Origin: Streptomyces sp. DSM 15324 | Lineage (GTDB): Bacteria; Actinomycetota; Actinomycetes; Streptomycetales; Streptomycetaceae | Direction of reading: 5' to 3' | Length of the DNA: 64,000 nt | Assembly (NCBI RefSeq): GCF_001514285.1 | Contig: NZ_KQ949024.1 | Span: forward strand, 460,675 to 524,674 | In this document: in pieces, positions 43,164-52,968 of the stretch | Position numbering within the stretch: position 1 is the stretch's first letter | Layout of the letters: each line of letters opens with the position of its first letter | Translations under genes and position numbers: made by a program | The notes under the pieces: model-generated | What the model was told of the DNA's origin: nothing | Seen by the model: only the letters and a program-made list of their open reading frames with translations | Database searches by the model: none

Positions 43164-44771
43164 ATGGCACGACTGGGCACGGGCATAGGCTGGCGGCCGG
43201 AGATCGCGGACGCGGTGGAGCGGATGCCGGGCATCGACTGGGTCGAGGTCGTGGCGGAGAACACCTGCCCCGGACACCTCCCCGCGTCCCTGACCCGGCT
43301 GCGCGAGCGCGGGGTCACCGTGGTCCCGCACGGCGTGGGCCTGGGTCTCGGCGGCGCCGAACGGCCCGACGAGGGGCGGCTCGCGGCCCTCGCCGAGCGC
43401 GCCTCGGTCCTGGGGTCGCCGCTGGTCACCGAGCACATCGCGTTCGTCCGCGCGGGCGGCCCGCTGACCGCGACCGGGCGGCTGGAGGCCGGTCATCTGC
43501 TGCCGGTTCCGCGCACCCGGGACGCCCTCGACGTGCTGTGCGAGAACGTCCGGATCGCCCAGGACGCGCTGCCCGTGCCGCTGGCCGTGGAGAACATCGC
43601 CGCGCTGATCGCCTGGCCGGACGAGGAGATGACGGAGGGGCAGTTCCTGTACGAGCTGGCCGACCGGACGGGCGTACGGCTGCTGATCGACGTGGCGAAC
43701 CTCCACACCAATCACGTCAACCGCGGCGAGGACCCCGCCGAGGCGCTCGGCGAACTGCCCGTGGAGGCCCTCGCCTACGTCCATGTCGCGGGCGGGTTCG
43801 TGCGGGACGGCGTCTGGCACGACAGCCACGCCCATCCCGTACCCCGTCCGGTCCTCGACATCCTGACCGACCTCGCGTCCCGGGTCTCGCCCCCCGGGGT
43901 GCTGCTGGAGCGCGACGAGAACTTCCCCGAACCCGCCCTGCTGGAGCGGGAGTTGGAGGCGATCCGGGAGGCGGTGCGGGACGGGGAGCGGCTCGCGGTC
44001 AAGCGGGAGCTGGTCCGGCTCGGCCGGGACGCGCGGGCGGCGGCACGGGCCGGACGCGTCGGACGGGGCACGCCGCCGGAGCGAGTCGGTGCGCGTGCGG
44101 TCGGTACGCGTGCGGTCGGCGGCGGTGGCCGAGTCGGTGCGAGTGCGGTCGGCGGCGGTGGCCGAGGCGGCGGGACGGGAACGGCGGTCGCCCTGGCACC
44201 CGCCCCCGTTCCCACACCGGCCCCCACCCCCGGCAACGGCAACGGCACCGGCACCGGCACCGGCACCAGCACCAGCACCGGCACCGGCACCGGCGTCAGT
44301 GACGCGACCCGGCAGCGGCTCGGGCTGGCCCAGGCCGCGCTGTTGTCCGCGCTCGTCGCGGGGACGCCCGTGCCCGAGGGCTTCGACCGGGTGCGGATCG
44401 GGGTGCAGGCGCGGGCGCTGGCGGCGAAGCGGGCCGGGGTGGTGGCCAAGGTGGCGCCGGAGCTGCCGGTCATCCTCGGCGACGGCTACCGGGCGGCGTT
44501 CCTCGCGTACGCCCAGGGCCATCCGATGCGCGGCGGTTACCGGCAGGACGCCCTGGACTTCGTCGAGCGGGTGCTCCTCGACGGCCCGCCGGCGCCGGGG
44601 CGCGTCCGGCGGGAGCTGCGCACCTGGTGGCGGGACCGGTCGGGGCCGGCGCCGCGGCAGGGGTCGCGGCTGGCCCGCGCGGCGCGGCGGGGCCGGGCGC
44701 TGCTCCGGCGTCGGCCAGGGCCTTCACCGGTCCCTCACCCCGGGGCGAGGGTCAAGTTGCCGCGGCAGTAA
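43164..44771 (+). CDS. DUF692 multinuclear iron-dependent oxidase with SCO6045-type C-terminal domain
   Basis: A 535-residue protein. Residues 1-275 form the DUF692/MNIO TIM barrel, and all expected metal ligands are visible: His56, Glu90/His91, Glu143, Asp176, His181, His207, Asp220/His222 and Glu249. This family (MbnB, TglH, ChrH, BufB) modifies cysteine-containing peptides with two or three irons. A Gly/Thr/Val-rich repeat linker (about 305-378) leads to a helical C-terminal domain (about 380-480, [21 protein letters not shown]...) that I recall as the domain named after SCO6045. ATG 43164, GGAGG eight bases upstream. Followed by DUF4142 and TIGR04222 genes; no MbnC/BufC gene and no obvious precursor peptide nearby. 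Confidence 0.88.
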   Translation: MARLGTGIGWRPEIADAVERMPGIDWVEVVAENTCPGHLPASLTRLRERGVTVVPHGVGLGLGGAERPDEGRLAALAERASVLGSPLVTEHIAFVRAGGPLTATGRLEAGHLLPVPRTRDALDVLCENVRIAQDALPVPLAVENIAALIAWPDEEMTEGQFLYELADRTGVRLLIDVANLHTNHVNRGEDPAEALGELPVEALAYVHVAGGFVRDGVWHDSHAHPVPRPVLDILTDLASRVSPPGVLLERDENFPEPALLERELEAIREAVRDGERLAVKRELVRLGRDARAAARAGRVGRGTPPERVGARAVGTRAVGGGGRVGASAVGGGGRGGGTGTAVALAPAPVPTPAPTPGNGNGTGTGTGTSTSTGTGTGVSDATRQRLGLAQAALLSALVAGTPVPEGFDRVRIGVQARALAAKRAGVVAKVAPELPVILGDGYRAAFLAYAQGHPMRGGYRQDALDFVERVLLDGPPAPGRVRRELRTWWRDRSGPAPRQGSRLARAARRGRALLRRRPGPSPVPHPGARVKLPRQ

Positions 44772-44828
44772 TATGCCTTCTCGCGCCCCGGACGCACGGG
44801 CGTGCGGTGCCGTGAGCAGGAGGCCCCC

Positions 44829-45539
44829 ATGCGACCGCGACCGCCCGTCAAGGGCAGAGGCATCTTCAGCGGGACCGGGATCATCGTCACGGGTCTGGCC
44901 GCGACCTGCGTGGCGTTGTTCATCCCCGTCGCGTCGTACTCGAACCAGTCGTCGGCCGGTGCGGCCGGGGCGGACGTCCTGAACGCCCAGACCGTGCTCA
45001 CGCAGTACGGTCCGCTGTCCGCGCTGGACCGGGAGTTCGTCACGAAGGTCCGGCTGGCCGGACTGTGGGAGCTGCCCGCCGGGCAGCTGGCGCAGCGCAA
45101 GGGCACGACCGAGGCCGTACGGACCGCCGGGCAGCACCTCGTCCAGGGGCACCTGTTCCTGGACGAGCGGGTGCGGGACGTGGCGGCGAAGCTGGGGGTC
45201 GGTCTGCCGAACGAGCCCAACGACCAGCAGAAGGCCTGGCTGGCGGAGCTGAACGCGGCGCAGGGCGTGGACTTCGACCGGAAGTTCGCCAACATCCTGC
45301 GGCTGGCGCACGGCCGGGTGTTCACCGTGGTGGCACAGGTGCGGGCCGGTACCCAGAACTCGCTGGTGCGGGCGCTCGCCGACGACGCCAACACGACCGT
45401 CCTCGATCACATCGAGATCCTGGAGGCCACCGGGTACGTCGACTTCGAGGCCCTGGCCCGGGACCTCGCGGCGACCGGCACGCCCTCGCCCGCGGCCACC
45501 CCCGGGGTCGTGGTGCCGCTGACGCCGTCGCCGTCCTGA
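44829..45539 (+). CDS. DUF4142 (ferritin-like fold) exported protein
   Basis: A 236-residue protein: N-terminal anchor (about 15-35), then DUF4142 helices (LSALDREFVTKVRLAGLWELPAGQLAQ, HLVQGHLFLDERVRDVA, DFDRKFANILRLAHGRVF). The fold is ferritin-like; metal binding in this family has not been shown generally, and I see no perfect di-iron ExxH motif. ATG 44829 follows AGGAGG by five bases and is 57 bases downstream of the DUF692 stop. Ends in a Thr/Pro tail. Confidence 0.88.
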   Translation: MRPRPPVKGRGIFSGTGIIVTGLAATCVALFIPVASYSNQSSAGAAGADVLNAQTVLTQYGPLSALDREFVTKVRLAGLWELPAGQLAQRKGTTEAVRTAGQHLVQGHLFLDERVRDVAAKLGVGLPNEPNDQQKAWLAELNAAQGVDFDRKFANILRLAHGRVFTVVAQVRAGTQNSLVRALADDANTTVLDHIEILEATGYVDFEALARDLAATGTPSPAATPGVVVPLTPSPS

Positions 45540-45629
45540 GCCGAGCGGAACGTCACATACCCGCGACGCTCCGTCCGCATGATGAACAGGGCATGGCGTT
45601 TTCCCGTGTACACGGCATAGAAAAGTGTC

Positions 45630-46424
45630 ATGTTCTGGGTCCTTCTCCTGCTGCTGGCCTGGGCGGCCGCGGGCACGGCGTGCACCCGGCTGTGCCTGGC
45701 CGCCGTCCGCGCGGCGGCCGTGGACACCGGGAACGCGGGCGCGGGCCGCGAACACGACCTGACGCTCTACGAGGCGGCCTTCCTGTCCGGCGGACCCGGC
45801 CGGGTCGCCGATCTGACGATGGTGTCGATGGCCCGGCAGCGGCGGCTGCTGCTCGCCCGCACCGGCTGGGCGACCGTCGTGGACCCCCGCGGGCGCGACG
45901 AGATGGAGCGGTCGGTGATCGGCGCCATCGGGCCCGGGGGTCAGTCGCGGATCGCGCCGGCGCGGGCCGGGGCGGCGTCCGCCGCCGCGGTGCGCGGTCT
46001 CGCCGACCGGCTGGTCAGCGCGGGGCTCGCGGTGCCCGACGGGGCCCGTACGACGGTCGAGGCGGGGGTGCGCCAGGTGCGGCTGGCGGCCGGGTTCGTG
46101 CCGGTGGTGGGCGCGGTCGCGCTGCTGATTCCGGTGCCCGCCGACGGTACGGGGATGCCGCGCGGGCTGATCGCCCTGTGGTTCGCGCTGCCCCTGGCGC
46201 TGACCCTGAGCTGTCTGGCGATAGCGCGGGTCGAGGTGCACCCCTACGCGCGCTGGGCCTCGCCGGCCGGACAGCGTCTGCTGGGCACCCTGGCCCGGCG
46301 GGCCGGCGCCCAGGGCGACGGCGCGGGCGACGACCGTGCGTACCTGACGTCCGTGGCGGTTCTCGGCATCCGCGCGGTCGACGAGCCCGATCTGCGCGCC
46401 GCGTTCGCCCACCGCGAGCCCTGA
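45630..46424 (+). CDS. TIGR04222-family membrane protein
   Basis: A 264-residue membrane protein with an N-terminal hydrophobic segment (1-25), the family core DLTLYEAAFLSGGPGRVADLTMVSMARQ and two C-terminal hydrophobic segments (about 155-200). Many family members end in a Gly/Cys-rich low-complexity tail; this one ends in LRAAFAHREP without it. ATG 45630 lacks a clear ribosome-binding site. Located 90 bases after the DUF4142 gene in the same direction. Confidence 0.82.
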   Translation: MFWVLLLLLAWAAAGTACTRLCLAAVRAAAVDTGNAGAGREHDLTLYEAAFLSGGPGRVADLTMVSMARQRRLLLARTGWATVVDPRGRDEMERSVIGAIGPGGQSRIAPARAGAASAAAVRGLADRLVSAGLAVPDGARTTVEAGVRQVRLAAGFVPVVGAVALLIPVPADGTGMPRGLIALWFALPLALTLSCLAIARVEVHPYARWASPAGQRLLGTLARRAGAQGDGAGDDRAYLTSVAVLGIRAVDEPDLRAAFAHREP

Positions 46425-46555
46425 ACCCGGCGCGTCCCCCTTCCCGGGGGCGCACTTGGAGCATTGGCGCCGACACCCGCGGACGGTGCTTGCCTTGCCT
46501 CACGGCCGTACGAAACATCCCTTCTGTCCTCGCCGCGCACCGAAGGGACACGCGC

Positions 46556-48163
46556 ATGAGAGCCGCCGCGCTCTACTCGGCCCTGGGAGCCCTGCTCCTG
46601 ACCACCCTCTCCGCCGCCCCCGCCGGCGGCCTTCCCACCGCCCCGGGCGCCCCCGGCTCGCCCCGGGCCGGTGCCGCTCCCGCCGGTGTCGCGCTCGCCG
46701 CCGCACGGGCCGCCGCACGGGGCATCGCCTTCGGCAGGTGCTCCGACGCCGAGGACCTGCCCGGCAGCATGGAATGCGGCACGGTCGGCGTCCCGCTCGA
46801 CTACACGCGTCCCGACGGCAGGCAGATCGAACTGACCGTCAGCCGGGTCCGGGCCACCCAGCGCGACCCGCACAACAGCAAGCACCGGGTGCCCCGCAAG
46901 GGCGCGCTGGTCTTCAACCCGGGCGGCCCCGGCGGCTCCGGGCTGTACTTCCCGCTGGCCGGCCTACTGCCGGAGTGGAAGCGCATCGGCGCGGCGTACG
47001 ACCTCGTCGGCTACGACCCGCGCGGCGTCGGCCGCTCCGCCCCGGTGTCCTGCCAGGCCCCCGAGACGTTCTTCAAGGGCCCCTCCGAGGCGCCCGTCCA
47101 TCCCTCGGAGTCGTACAAGCGGGAGCGGATCGCCGAGGCGAAGGCGTACGCGCGCGGCTGCGCCGAGCGGACCGGCAGCGCACTGCGGCACTACAACTCC
47201 CTCAACAACGCCCGTGACCTGGACGTGCTGCGGGCCGCGCTGGGCGAGAGGCAGCTGACGTTCATGGGGGCGTCGTACGGCACCTACTTCGGGGCGGTGT
47301 ACGCCACCCTGTTCCCCTCGCACGTAGGGCGGATGGTGTTCGACGCCGCGGTCGATCCGGACCCGGAGCGGATCTGGTACCGCAACAACCTCGACCAGTC
47401 GGTGGCGTTCGAGAGCCGCTGGGCCGACTTCCGGGAGTGGGTCGCCCGGCACGACGCGGTGTACCGGCTGGGCGACACGGCCGAGAAGGTGCTGGCCGCC
47501 TACGAGCGGGCCCGGGCGCGGCTGGCGGCGGAGCCGGCCGGCGGGAAGGTGGGACCGGCACAGCTCCAGAGCGCGTTCCTGCAGGCCGGGTACTACGACG
47601 ACTACTGGCCGTACCGGGCGCAGGCGCTGTCGGACTATCTGCGGGGTGACCCGAAGGAACTGATCGCGCAGGCGGGACCGGTGACCGAGGCCGCGGCCGA
47701 GTCGGAGAACTCCACCGCCGTCTACACGGCCGTGGAGTGCAACGACGGGCCCTGGCCGACGGACTGGAAGGTGTGGGACCGCGACAACACCCGGCTCGCG
47801 CGCGTGGCGCCGTTCGAGACGTGGGACAACGTGTGGGCCAACCTGCCCTGCGCGTACTGGCCGGCCGCCCGGCAGAAGCCGGTGGACGTGCGGACCGGGC
47901 CCGGTGAGCTGCCGCCCACGCTGATCCTCGCCGCCGAACGGGACGCGGCCGCGCCGTACGACGGGGCGCTGGAGATGCAGCGGCGGCTGTCCGGGGCGGT
48001 GCTGGTGACCGAGCGGGACTCGGGGACGCACGGGATCGCCGGAGGGCCGAACCCGTGCGTCAACGGGTACGTCGAGGCGTATCTGCTGGAGGACCGCCTG
48101 CCTGTCCGGCGTGCCGCGTGCGCGGGGCACGCCGAACCCCGGGCGAGCGTGCCGACGAAGTGA
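46556..48163 (+). CDS. Secreted alpha/beta-hydrolase, tripeptidyl-aminopeptidase-like
   Basis: A 535-residue exported peptidase of the TAP/SlpD-SlpE group. Signal peptide (1-27) and Ala/Pro-rich prepart, then VFNPGGPGGSG (oxyanion loop), DLVGYDPRGVGRS, nucleophile elbow GASYGTYFG, and a C-terminal TAP domain (LPPTLILAAERDAAAPYDGA, His in DSGTHGIAGG). Removes tri- or dipeptides from protein N-termini outside the cell. ATG 46556 with AAGGGA upstream; the open frame upstream overlaps two other genes. A terminator follows four bases after the stop. Confidence 0.92.
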   Translation: MRAAALYSALGALLLTTLSAAPAGGLPTAPGAPGSPRAGAAPAGVALAAARAAARGIAFGRCSDAEDLPGSMECGTVGVPLDYTRPDGRQIELTVSRVRATQRDPHNSKHRVPRKGALVFNPGGPGGSGLYFPLAGLLPEWKRIGAAYDLVGYDPRGVGRSAPVSCQAPETFFKGPSEAPVHPSESYKRERIAEAKAYARGCAERTGSALRHYNSLNNARDLDVLRAALGERQLTFMGASYGTYFGAVYATLFPSHVGRMVFDAAVDPDPERIWYRNNLDQSVAFESRWADFREWVARHDAVYRLGDTAEKVLAAYERARARLAAEPAGGKVGPAQLQSAFLQAGYYDDYWPYRAQALSDYLRGDPKELIAQAGPVTEAAAESENSTAVYTAVECNDGPWPTDWKVWDRDNTRLARVAPFETWDNVWANLPCAYWPAARQKPVDVRTGPGELPPTLILAAERDAAAPYDGALEMQRRLSGAVLVTERDSGTHGIAGGPNPCVNGYVEAYLLEDRLPVRRAACAGHAEPRASVPTK

Positions 48164-48167
48164 GATC

Positions 48168-48212
48168 GTGGGGAACCGCGGGCCGGCGGTGGCCGGTCGC
48201 GCGGTTCCCCAC
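48168..48212. terminator. Hairpin terminator (dispersed family)
   Basis: Arms GTGGGGAACCGCG (48168-48180) and CGCGGTTCCCCAC (48200-48212), followed by GTCCCTTT. Lies between the convergent peptidase and hemQ genes. Confidence 0.85.
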
Positions 48213-48228
48213 GTCCCTTTCGGGGGGC

Positions 48229-48960
48229 CTACGCGAGGCCCGCCACCAGCTCCGCCACCGACTTGCGGCGGCCCGTGTAGAACGGGACCTCCTCGCGGAC
48301 GTGCATCCGCGCCTCCGAGGCGCGCAGGTGGCGCATGAGGTCGACGATGCGGTACAGCTCGTCGGCCTCGAAGGCGAGGATCCACTCGTAGTCGCCGAGG
48401 GAGAAGGACGCGACCGTGTTGGCGCGGACGTCCGGGTAGCCGCGGGCCATCTTGCCGTGGTCGGCGAGCATCCGGCGCCGGTCCTCGTCGGGCAGCAGGT
48501 ACCAGTCGTAGCTGCGGACGAAGGGGTAGACGCTCACGTAGTCACGGGGCGTCTCGTCGGCGAGGAACGCCGGGATGTGGGAGCGGTTGAACTCGGCGGG
48601 GCGGTGCAGCGCCATGTTCGACCAGACCGGCTCCAGGGCGCGGCCCAGCCGGGTGCGGCGGAACAGGTTGTACGCCTCCTGGAGCTGGTCGCTGGTCTCG
48701 GCGTGCCACCAGATCATGATGTCGGCGTCGGCGCGCAGGCCGGACACGTCGTACGTGCCGCGGACCGTCACGTCCTTCGCGGCGAGCTGGTCGAACAGCT
48801 CCTGGACCTCGTCGGCGTAGCCCGTACGGTCCTCGGGCAGCACGTCCTTCAGCCTGAAGACCGACCACAGCGTGTAGCGGATGACCTCGTTGAGGTCCTT
48901 GGCCAGCTTGCCCTTGTTCGGGATCCTGCCGGACTCGGTGGTGGGGGCGTCGTCACTCAT
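48229..48960 (-). CDS. hemQ: Coproheme decarboxylase (chlorite dismutase-like, HemQ/ChdC)
   Basis: A 243-residue chlorite-dismutase-family protein ([65 protein letters not shown]). It converts coproheme III to heme b in the Gram-positive (coproporphyrin) route. ATG 48960 has AGGAG ten bases upstream; ATG 48969, which overlaps the hemY stop as ATGA, would add three residues and give translational coupling. It follows hemY in the same operon. Confidence 0.95.
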   Translation of the reverse strand: MSDDAPTTESGRIPNKGKLAKDLNEVIRYTLWSVFRLKDVLPEDRTGYADEVQELFDQLAAKDVTVRGTYDVSGLRADADIMIWWHAETSDQLQEAYNLFRRTRLGRALEPVWSNMALHRPAEFNRSHIPAFLADETPRDYVSVYPFVRSYDWYLLPDEDRRRMLADHGKMARGYPDVRANTVASFSLGDYEWILAFEADELYRIVDLMRHLRASEARMHVREEVPFYTGRRKSVAELVAGLA

Positions 48961-48965
48961 GGTTC

Positions 48966-50420
48966 TCATTCTCCTGCTCCGCCGTGCAGACTTTGCACCG
49001 GGTGGGCGGTGAGCTCCTGTACGGCGCTCAGGTCGCCGTGGATCTGGTCGGCGGCCGCGTGGGCGCTCGCGATGCAGGCGGGGACGCCGACGCCGTCGTA
49101 CGGCGCGCCGCACACCGCGAGGCCCGGGAGTTCCGCCACGTGCGCGCGGATGCGGGCCACGCGCGCGTGGTGGCCGACGGGGTACTGGGGCAGGCCGTCC
49201 GTCCAGCGGGTGACCCGGGTCTCCAGGGGCGTGGCGGTCAGGCCGGTGGCCTCGCGCAGGTCGTGGCGGGAGACCTCGACGAGGCCGGCGTCGTCGCGGC
49301 CGAGGATCTCCGTCTCGCCGTACCGCCCGACGGAGGTGCGCAGCACGAGCACGTCGGGGTCGTCGCCGGCGATCCAGCCCCACTTCTGCGAGGCGAACGT
49401 CGACGCCTTGATGGTGTGGCCGTCGACCGGCGGGACCAGGAAGCCGCTGCCCTCGGGCAGGGCGGCCTCGGAGCGGCGGTAGGCGAGGGTGACCAGGGCC
49501 ATCGAGGCGTACTCGACGGTGCGCAGTTCGGCGGCGGCGGCCGGGGACTCGGCGGCCAGCAGGGCTGCGGCGGCGGGCGCGGGCACGGCGAGGACCACGG
49601 CGTCCGCGTGCAGCGTGCGCCCGGCGGTGGTGATCCGCCAGCGGTCCGGTTCGCGGCGCAGGCCGGTGACGGGCACGCGCGTGTGGATCTCGCCGCCCCG
49701 GGCGCGGACCGACTCCGCGACCGCGAGCGGCAGCCGGCCCACTCCGCCCTCGATCCCCATGAAGACCGGGCCGGTCTGCTGCTGGGCGGCCGCCTGGGCC
49801 TGGATCTCGCGGACGGCCCCGGTGAGCGAGGTGTGGGTGAGCGCCGCCCGGTAGAGCTGGGGTACGGCCGAGCGCATCGAGATGCGGTAGGCGTCACCGG
49901 CGTACACCCCGCCGAGGAGGGGTTCGATCAGGCGGTCGACGACCTCACGGCCCAGGCGGGCCGCCACGTATGCGCCGACCGCGACGTCCTCACCGACCTC
50001 CGTGCGCGGCAGGTCGGCGTCGCGCTCGATGCGGGCGAGTCCCTCCTCCGACAGCACGCCGGACAGGGCCGCCGCGGTGCCGGGGACGCCCATGACATGG
50101 CCCTTGGGCATGGGGCGCAGGGCGCCGCGGGTCCAGATCGAGGCGGTGGCGGTGGCGGGCGGCTGCAACTGGTCGGTGAGTCCGGCCTCGCGGGCGAGGG
50201 CGACCGCCTCGGGGCGGCGGGCCAGCAGCGACTCGGCGCCGAGGTCCACGCGGACGCCCGCGATCTCGCCGGGCAGCAGCTTGCCGCCGACCCGCTCGGA
50301 GGCCTCCAGCACGGTCACCCGCGCTCCGCGCGCCAGCAGCCGGTGGGCGGCGGCCAGGCCGGCGATGCCGGCTCCGATGACGACGACGTGCTGCTCCGCA
50401 CGCGGACCCGTTGCGCTCAT
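48966..50420 (-). CDS. hemY: Coproporphyrinogen/protoporphyrinogen oxidase
   Basis: A 484-residue FAD-dependent amine-oxidase-fold enzyme ([21 protein letters not shown] at the N-terminus, [27 protein letters not shown] and [16 protein letters not shown] at the C-terminus). With HemQ downstream it most likely oxidises coproporphyrinogen III (CgoX role). ATG 50420 follows GGGGGG closely. Coupled to hemQ. Confidence 0.94.
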   Translation of the reverse strand: MSATGPRAEQHVVVIGAGIAGLAAAHRLLARGARVTVLEASERVGGKLLPGEIAGVRVDLGAESLLARRPEAVALAREAGLTDQLQPPATATASIWTRGALRPMPKGHVMGVPGTAAALSGVLSEEGLARIERDADLPRTEVGEDVAVGAYVAARLGREVVDRLIEPLLGGVYAGDAYRISMRSAVPQLYRAALTHTSLTGAVREIQAQAAAQQQTGPVFMGIEGGVGRLPLAVAESVRARGGEIHTRVPVTGLRREPDRWRITTAGRTLHADAVVLAVPAPAAAALLAAESPAAAAELRTVEYASMALVTLAYRRSEAALPEGSGFLVPPVDGHTIKASTFASQKWGWIAGDDPDVLVLRTSVGRYGETEILGRDDAGLVEVSRHDLREATGLTATPLETRVTRWTDGLPQYPVGHHARVARIRAHVAELPGLAVCGAPYDGVGVPACIASAHAAADQIHGDLSAVQELTAHPVQSLHGGAGE

Positions 50421-50579
50421 GCCCCCCACTCTCTCAGACCCCAGTGGCACCGCCGACAGGGCCGTGTGGCCCCGCCGAGTCCCGACCGTGACCGCTTCGG
50501 AACCGATTCCGTCCAACGTCCCGGGCCGCCCCGGCGTCGAAGGAGCGTCAGTCGTCTCAACCCTCGGGGGTACGTCCAC

Positions 50580-51473
50580 ATGCACGCACGACGATCCGCA
50601 CGGCCCGTCCACGCCCTGGCGGGCGTCCTGCTCGCCGCCGCGCTCGCGCTCACCGGGTGCAGCGGCGCCGGCGACTCGGGAGGCGGCGGCTCGAGCCTCG
50701 CCGACAAGGCCGCCGCCGGCGAGGTCGCCCGGTCCGACGCCAAGGCGGGCGCCGGGACGAGCGGCTCGCAGCCCTCATCCGTGCCGAAGCTCACCGCGAA
50801 CCGCATCATCCGCACCGCCTCGCTGAGCGTGCGGGTCAAGGACGTCCCCAAGGCACTCGACGAGGCCCGCACGGCCACCGAGAACGCGGGCGGTTACGTC
50901 GGCGACGAGACCACCAGCCGGGACGGGGACGGCACCGAGCGCACCCGGGTCGTCCTGCGCGTGCCCGTCGAGCGGTACGACGAGGTGCTCGCCGGGCTCC
51001 AGGGCACGGGCGTGCTGCTGGAACGCACGGCGAAGGCCCAGGACGTCACCGACCAGGTCGTCGACGTCGAGAGCCGCATCACCTCCCAGCGGGCCAGCGT
51101 CGCCCGGATCCGTGAACTCATGGACCGGGCCACCAAGCTGAGCGATGTGGTCACGCTGGAAGGTGAGCTGAGCAGCCGGGAGGCCGACCTGGAGGCGCTG
51201 CTCGCCCAGCAGGCGTCCCTGAAGGACCGCACGAGTCTGGCGACGATCACGCTGAGCCTGTCGGAGAAGCCGGCCCCGAAGGCGGCCGAGGACGACGACC
51301 CCGGCTTCCTGGACGCGCTGGCGGGCGGCTGGGACGCGTTCGTGGGCGTGCTGCGCTGGGTCGCCGTGGTGTTCGGCGCGGTGCTGCCGTTCCTCGTGGT
51401 GGCCCTGCTCATCGTCTGGGCCTGGCTGCGGCTGTCGCGCCGCCGGGCGCGGGGCGGACCCGAGGGGGACTGA
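50580..51473 (+). CDS. DUF4349 lipoprotein
   Basis: A 297-residue lipoprotein: lipobox LTGC (about Cys27), Gly/Ser/Ala-rich linker, the DUF4349 domain (IIRTASLSVRVKDVPKALDEA..., GGYVGDET..., VDVESRITSQRASVARIRELM) with a long coiled coil, and a C-terminal membrane helix (about 258-285, VAVVFGAVLPFLVVALLIVWAW). Both ends would be fixed in the membrane. Function unknown. ATG 50580 with GGGGG about nine bases upstream; the longer open frame is not used. Confidence 0.88.
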   Translation: MHARRSARPVHALAGVLLAAALALTGCSGAGDSGGGGSSLADKAAAGEVARSDAKAGAGTSGSQPSSVPKLTANRIIRTASLSVRVKDVPKALDEARTATENAGGYVGDETTSRDGDGTERTRVVLRVPVERYDEVLAGLQGTGVLLERTAKAQDVTDQVVDVESRITSQRASVARIRELMDRATKLSDVVTLEGELSSREADLEALLAQQASLKDRTSLATITLSLSEKPAPKAAEDDDPGFLDALAGGWDAFVGVLRWVAVVFGAVLPFLVVALLIVWAWLRLSRRRARGGPEGD

Positions 51474-51488
51474 AGTACGCCCTCCCCG

Positions 51489-51494
51489 TAGCGT
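51489..51494 (+). promoter_or_regulatory. Possible -10 box of the flavoprotein gene
   Basis: TAGCGT ends six bases before ATG 51501; there is no ribosome-binding site, so a leaderless message is plausible. Confidence 0.4.
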
Positions 51495-51500
51495 GTTCGT

Positions 51501-52895
51501 ATGAGCATGCCTGCACGGGAACGACTGGTCGTGATCGGCGGGGACGCGGCGGGCATGTCCGCGGCGTCCCAGGCCCGCCGTCTCAAGGGGCCCGGGGAGC
51601 TGGAGATCGTCGCCTTCGAGCGCGGCCACTTCACCTCGTACTCGGCGTGCGGGATCCCGTACTGGGTGGGCGGCGACGTCACCGACCGGGACGACCTGAT
51701 CGCCCGCACCCCCGAGGAGCACCGCGCGCGCGGCATCGACCTGCGGCTGCGCACCGAGGTCACGGAGATCGACGTGCCCGGACGGCGGGTACGCGCGCGT
51801 GACGTCGATTCCGGGGAGGCGTCCTGGACGTCGTACGACAAGCTCGTGATCGCGACCGGGGCCCGCCCGGTCCGCCCGGACCTGCCGGGCGTGGACGCCC
51901 CCGGCGTGCACGGGGTGCAGACGCTGGACGACGGCCAGGCGCTGCTGGACACGCTGGCCCGCGCGCGGGGGAAGCGGGCCGTGGTCGTCGGCGCGGGCTA
52001 CATCGGCGTCGAGATGGCCGAGGCGCTCATCAACCGCGGCTACGAGGTGACCGTCGTCAACCGCGGCAGCGAGCCGATGTCCACCCTGGACCCGGACATG
52101 GGCCGCCTGGTCCACCGGGCCATGGAGGGCCTCGGCATCACCATGGTCAACGACGCCGAGGTCACCGGGCTGACCACCGGCGAGGACGGCCGGGTGCGGG
52201 CGGTGGTCACCCGGGACGCCGCGTACCCGGCGGACGTGGTCGTCCTCGGTATCGGCGTGCGTCCGGAGACCGCCCTCGCCAGGGCGGCCGGCCTGCCCCT
52301 GGGCCCGCACGGCGGGCTGCTCACCGACCTGGCGATGCGGGTGCGCGGCCACGCCGACATCTGGGCGGGCGGCGACTGTGTGGAGGTCCTCGACCTGGTC
52401 TCCGGGCAGGAGCGCCACATCGCGCTCGGCACCCACGCCAACAAGCACGGCCAGGTCATCGGCACCAACGCCGGCGGCGGCTACGCCACCTTCCCCGGGG
52501 TCGTCGGCACCGCCGTCAGCAAGGTCTGCGACCTGGAGATCGCCCGTACCGGCCTGCGCGAGAAGGACGCGCGCAGGGTGGGCCTTCAGTACGAGACGGT
52601 GACCGTCGAGTCCACCAGTCGCGCCGGCTACTACCCCGGCGCCTCCCCCATGACGGTCAAGATGCTCGCCGAACGCCGCACCGGCCGCCTCCTCGGCGTC
52701 CAGATCGTGGGCAGGGAGGGCGCGGCCAAGCGGGTCGACATCGCGGCGGTGGCCCTGACGGCCGGTATGACGGTGGACCAGATGACGGCCCTGGACCTGG
52801 GCTACGCCCCGCCGTTCAGCCCGGTCTGGGACCCGGTCCTGGTGGCGGCCCGAAAAGCGGCGGCGCTGCTGCGGGCGGCGGCGCAGCGCACCTGA
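51501..52895 (+). CDS. CoA-disulfide reductase-like FAD/NAD(P) oxidoreductase
   Basis: A 464-residue class-III pyridine nucleotide-disulfide oxidoreductase. FAD-binding VVIGGDAAGMSAASQ, single redox cysteine Cys50 in SYSACGIPYW, NAD(P)-binding VVGAGYIGVEMAEAL, FAD motif DIWAGGDCVE and the dimerisation domain with VDQMTALDLGYAPPFSPVWDPV. Members reduce CoA disulfide, polysulfide or oxygen; which one applies cannot be read from the sequence. Confidence 0.92.
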   Translation: MSMPARERLVVIGGDAAGMSAASQARRLKGPGELEIVAFERGHFTSYSACGIPYWVGGDVTDRDDLIARTPEEHRARGIDLRLRTEVTEIDVPGRRVRARDVDSGEASWTSYDKLVIATGARPVRPDLPGVDAPGVHGVQTLDDGQALLDTLARARGKRAVVVGAGYIGVEMAEALINRGYEVTVVNRGSEPMSTLDPDMGRLVHRAMEGLGITMVNDAEVTGLTTGEDGRVRAVVTRDAAYPADVVVLGIGVRPETALARAAGLPLGPHGGLLTDLAMRVRGHADIWAGGDCVEVLDLVSGQERHIALGTHANKHGQVIGTNAGGGYATFPGVVGTAVSKVCDLEIARTGLREKDARRVGLQYETVTVESTSRAGYYPGASPMTVKMLAERRTGRLLGVQIVGREGAAKRVDIAAVALTAGMTVDQMTALDLGYAPPFSPVWDPVLVAARKAAALLRAAAQRT

Positions 52896-52968
52896 GCGGG
52901 CGCGGGGAACCGTGCGACCGGCCCCCGCTCACCCGCGCCCGGCACCATTCCTCGGGCCTCGCCCGCGC

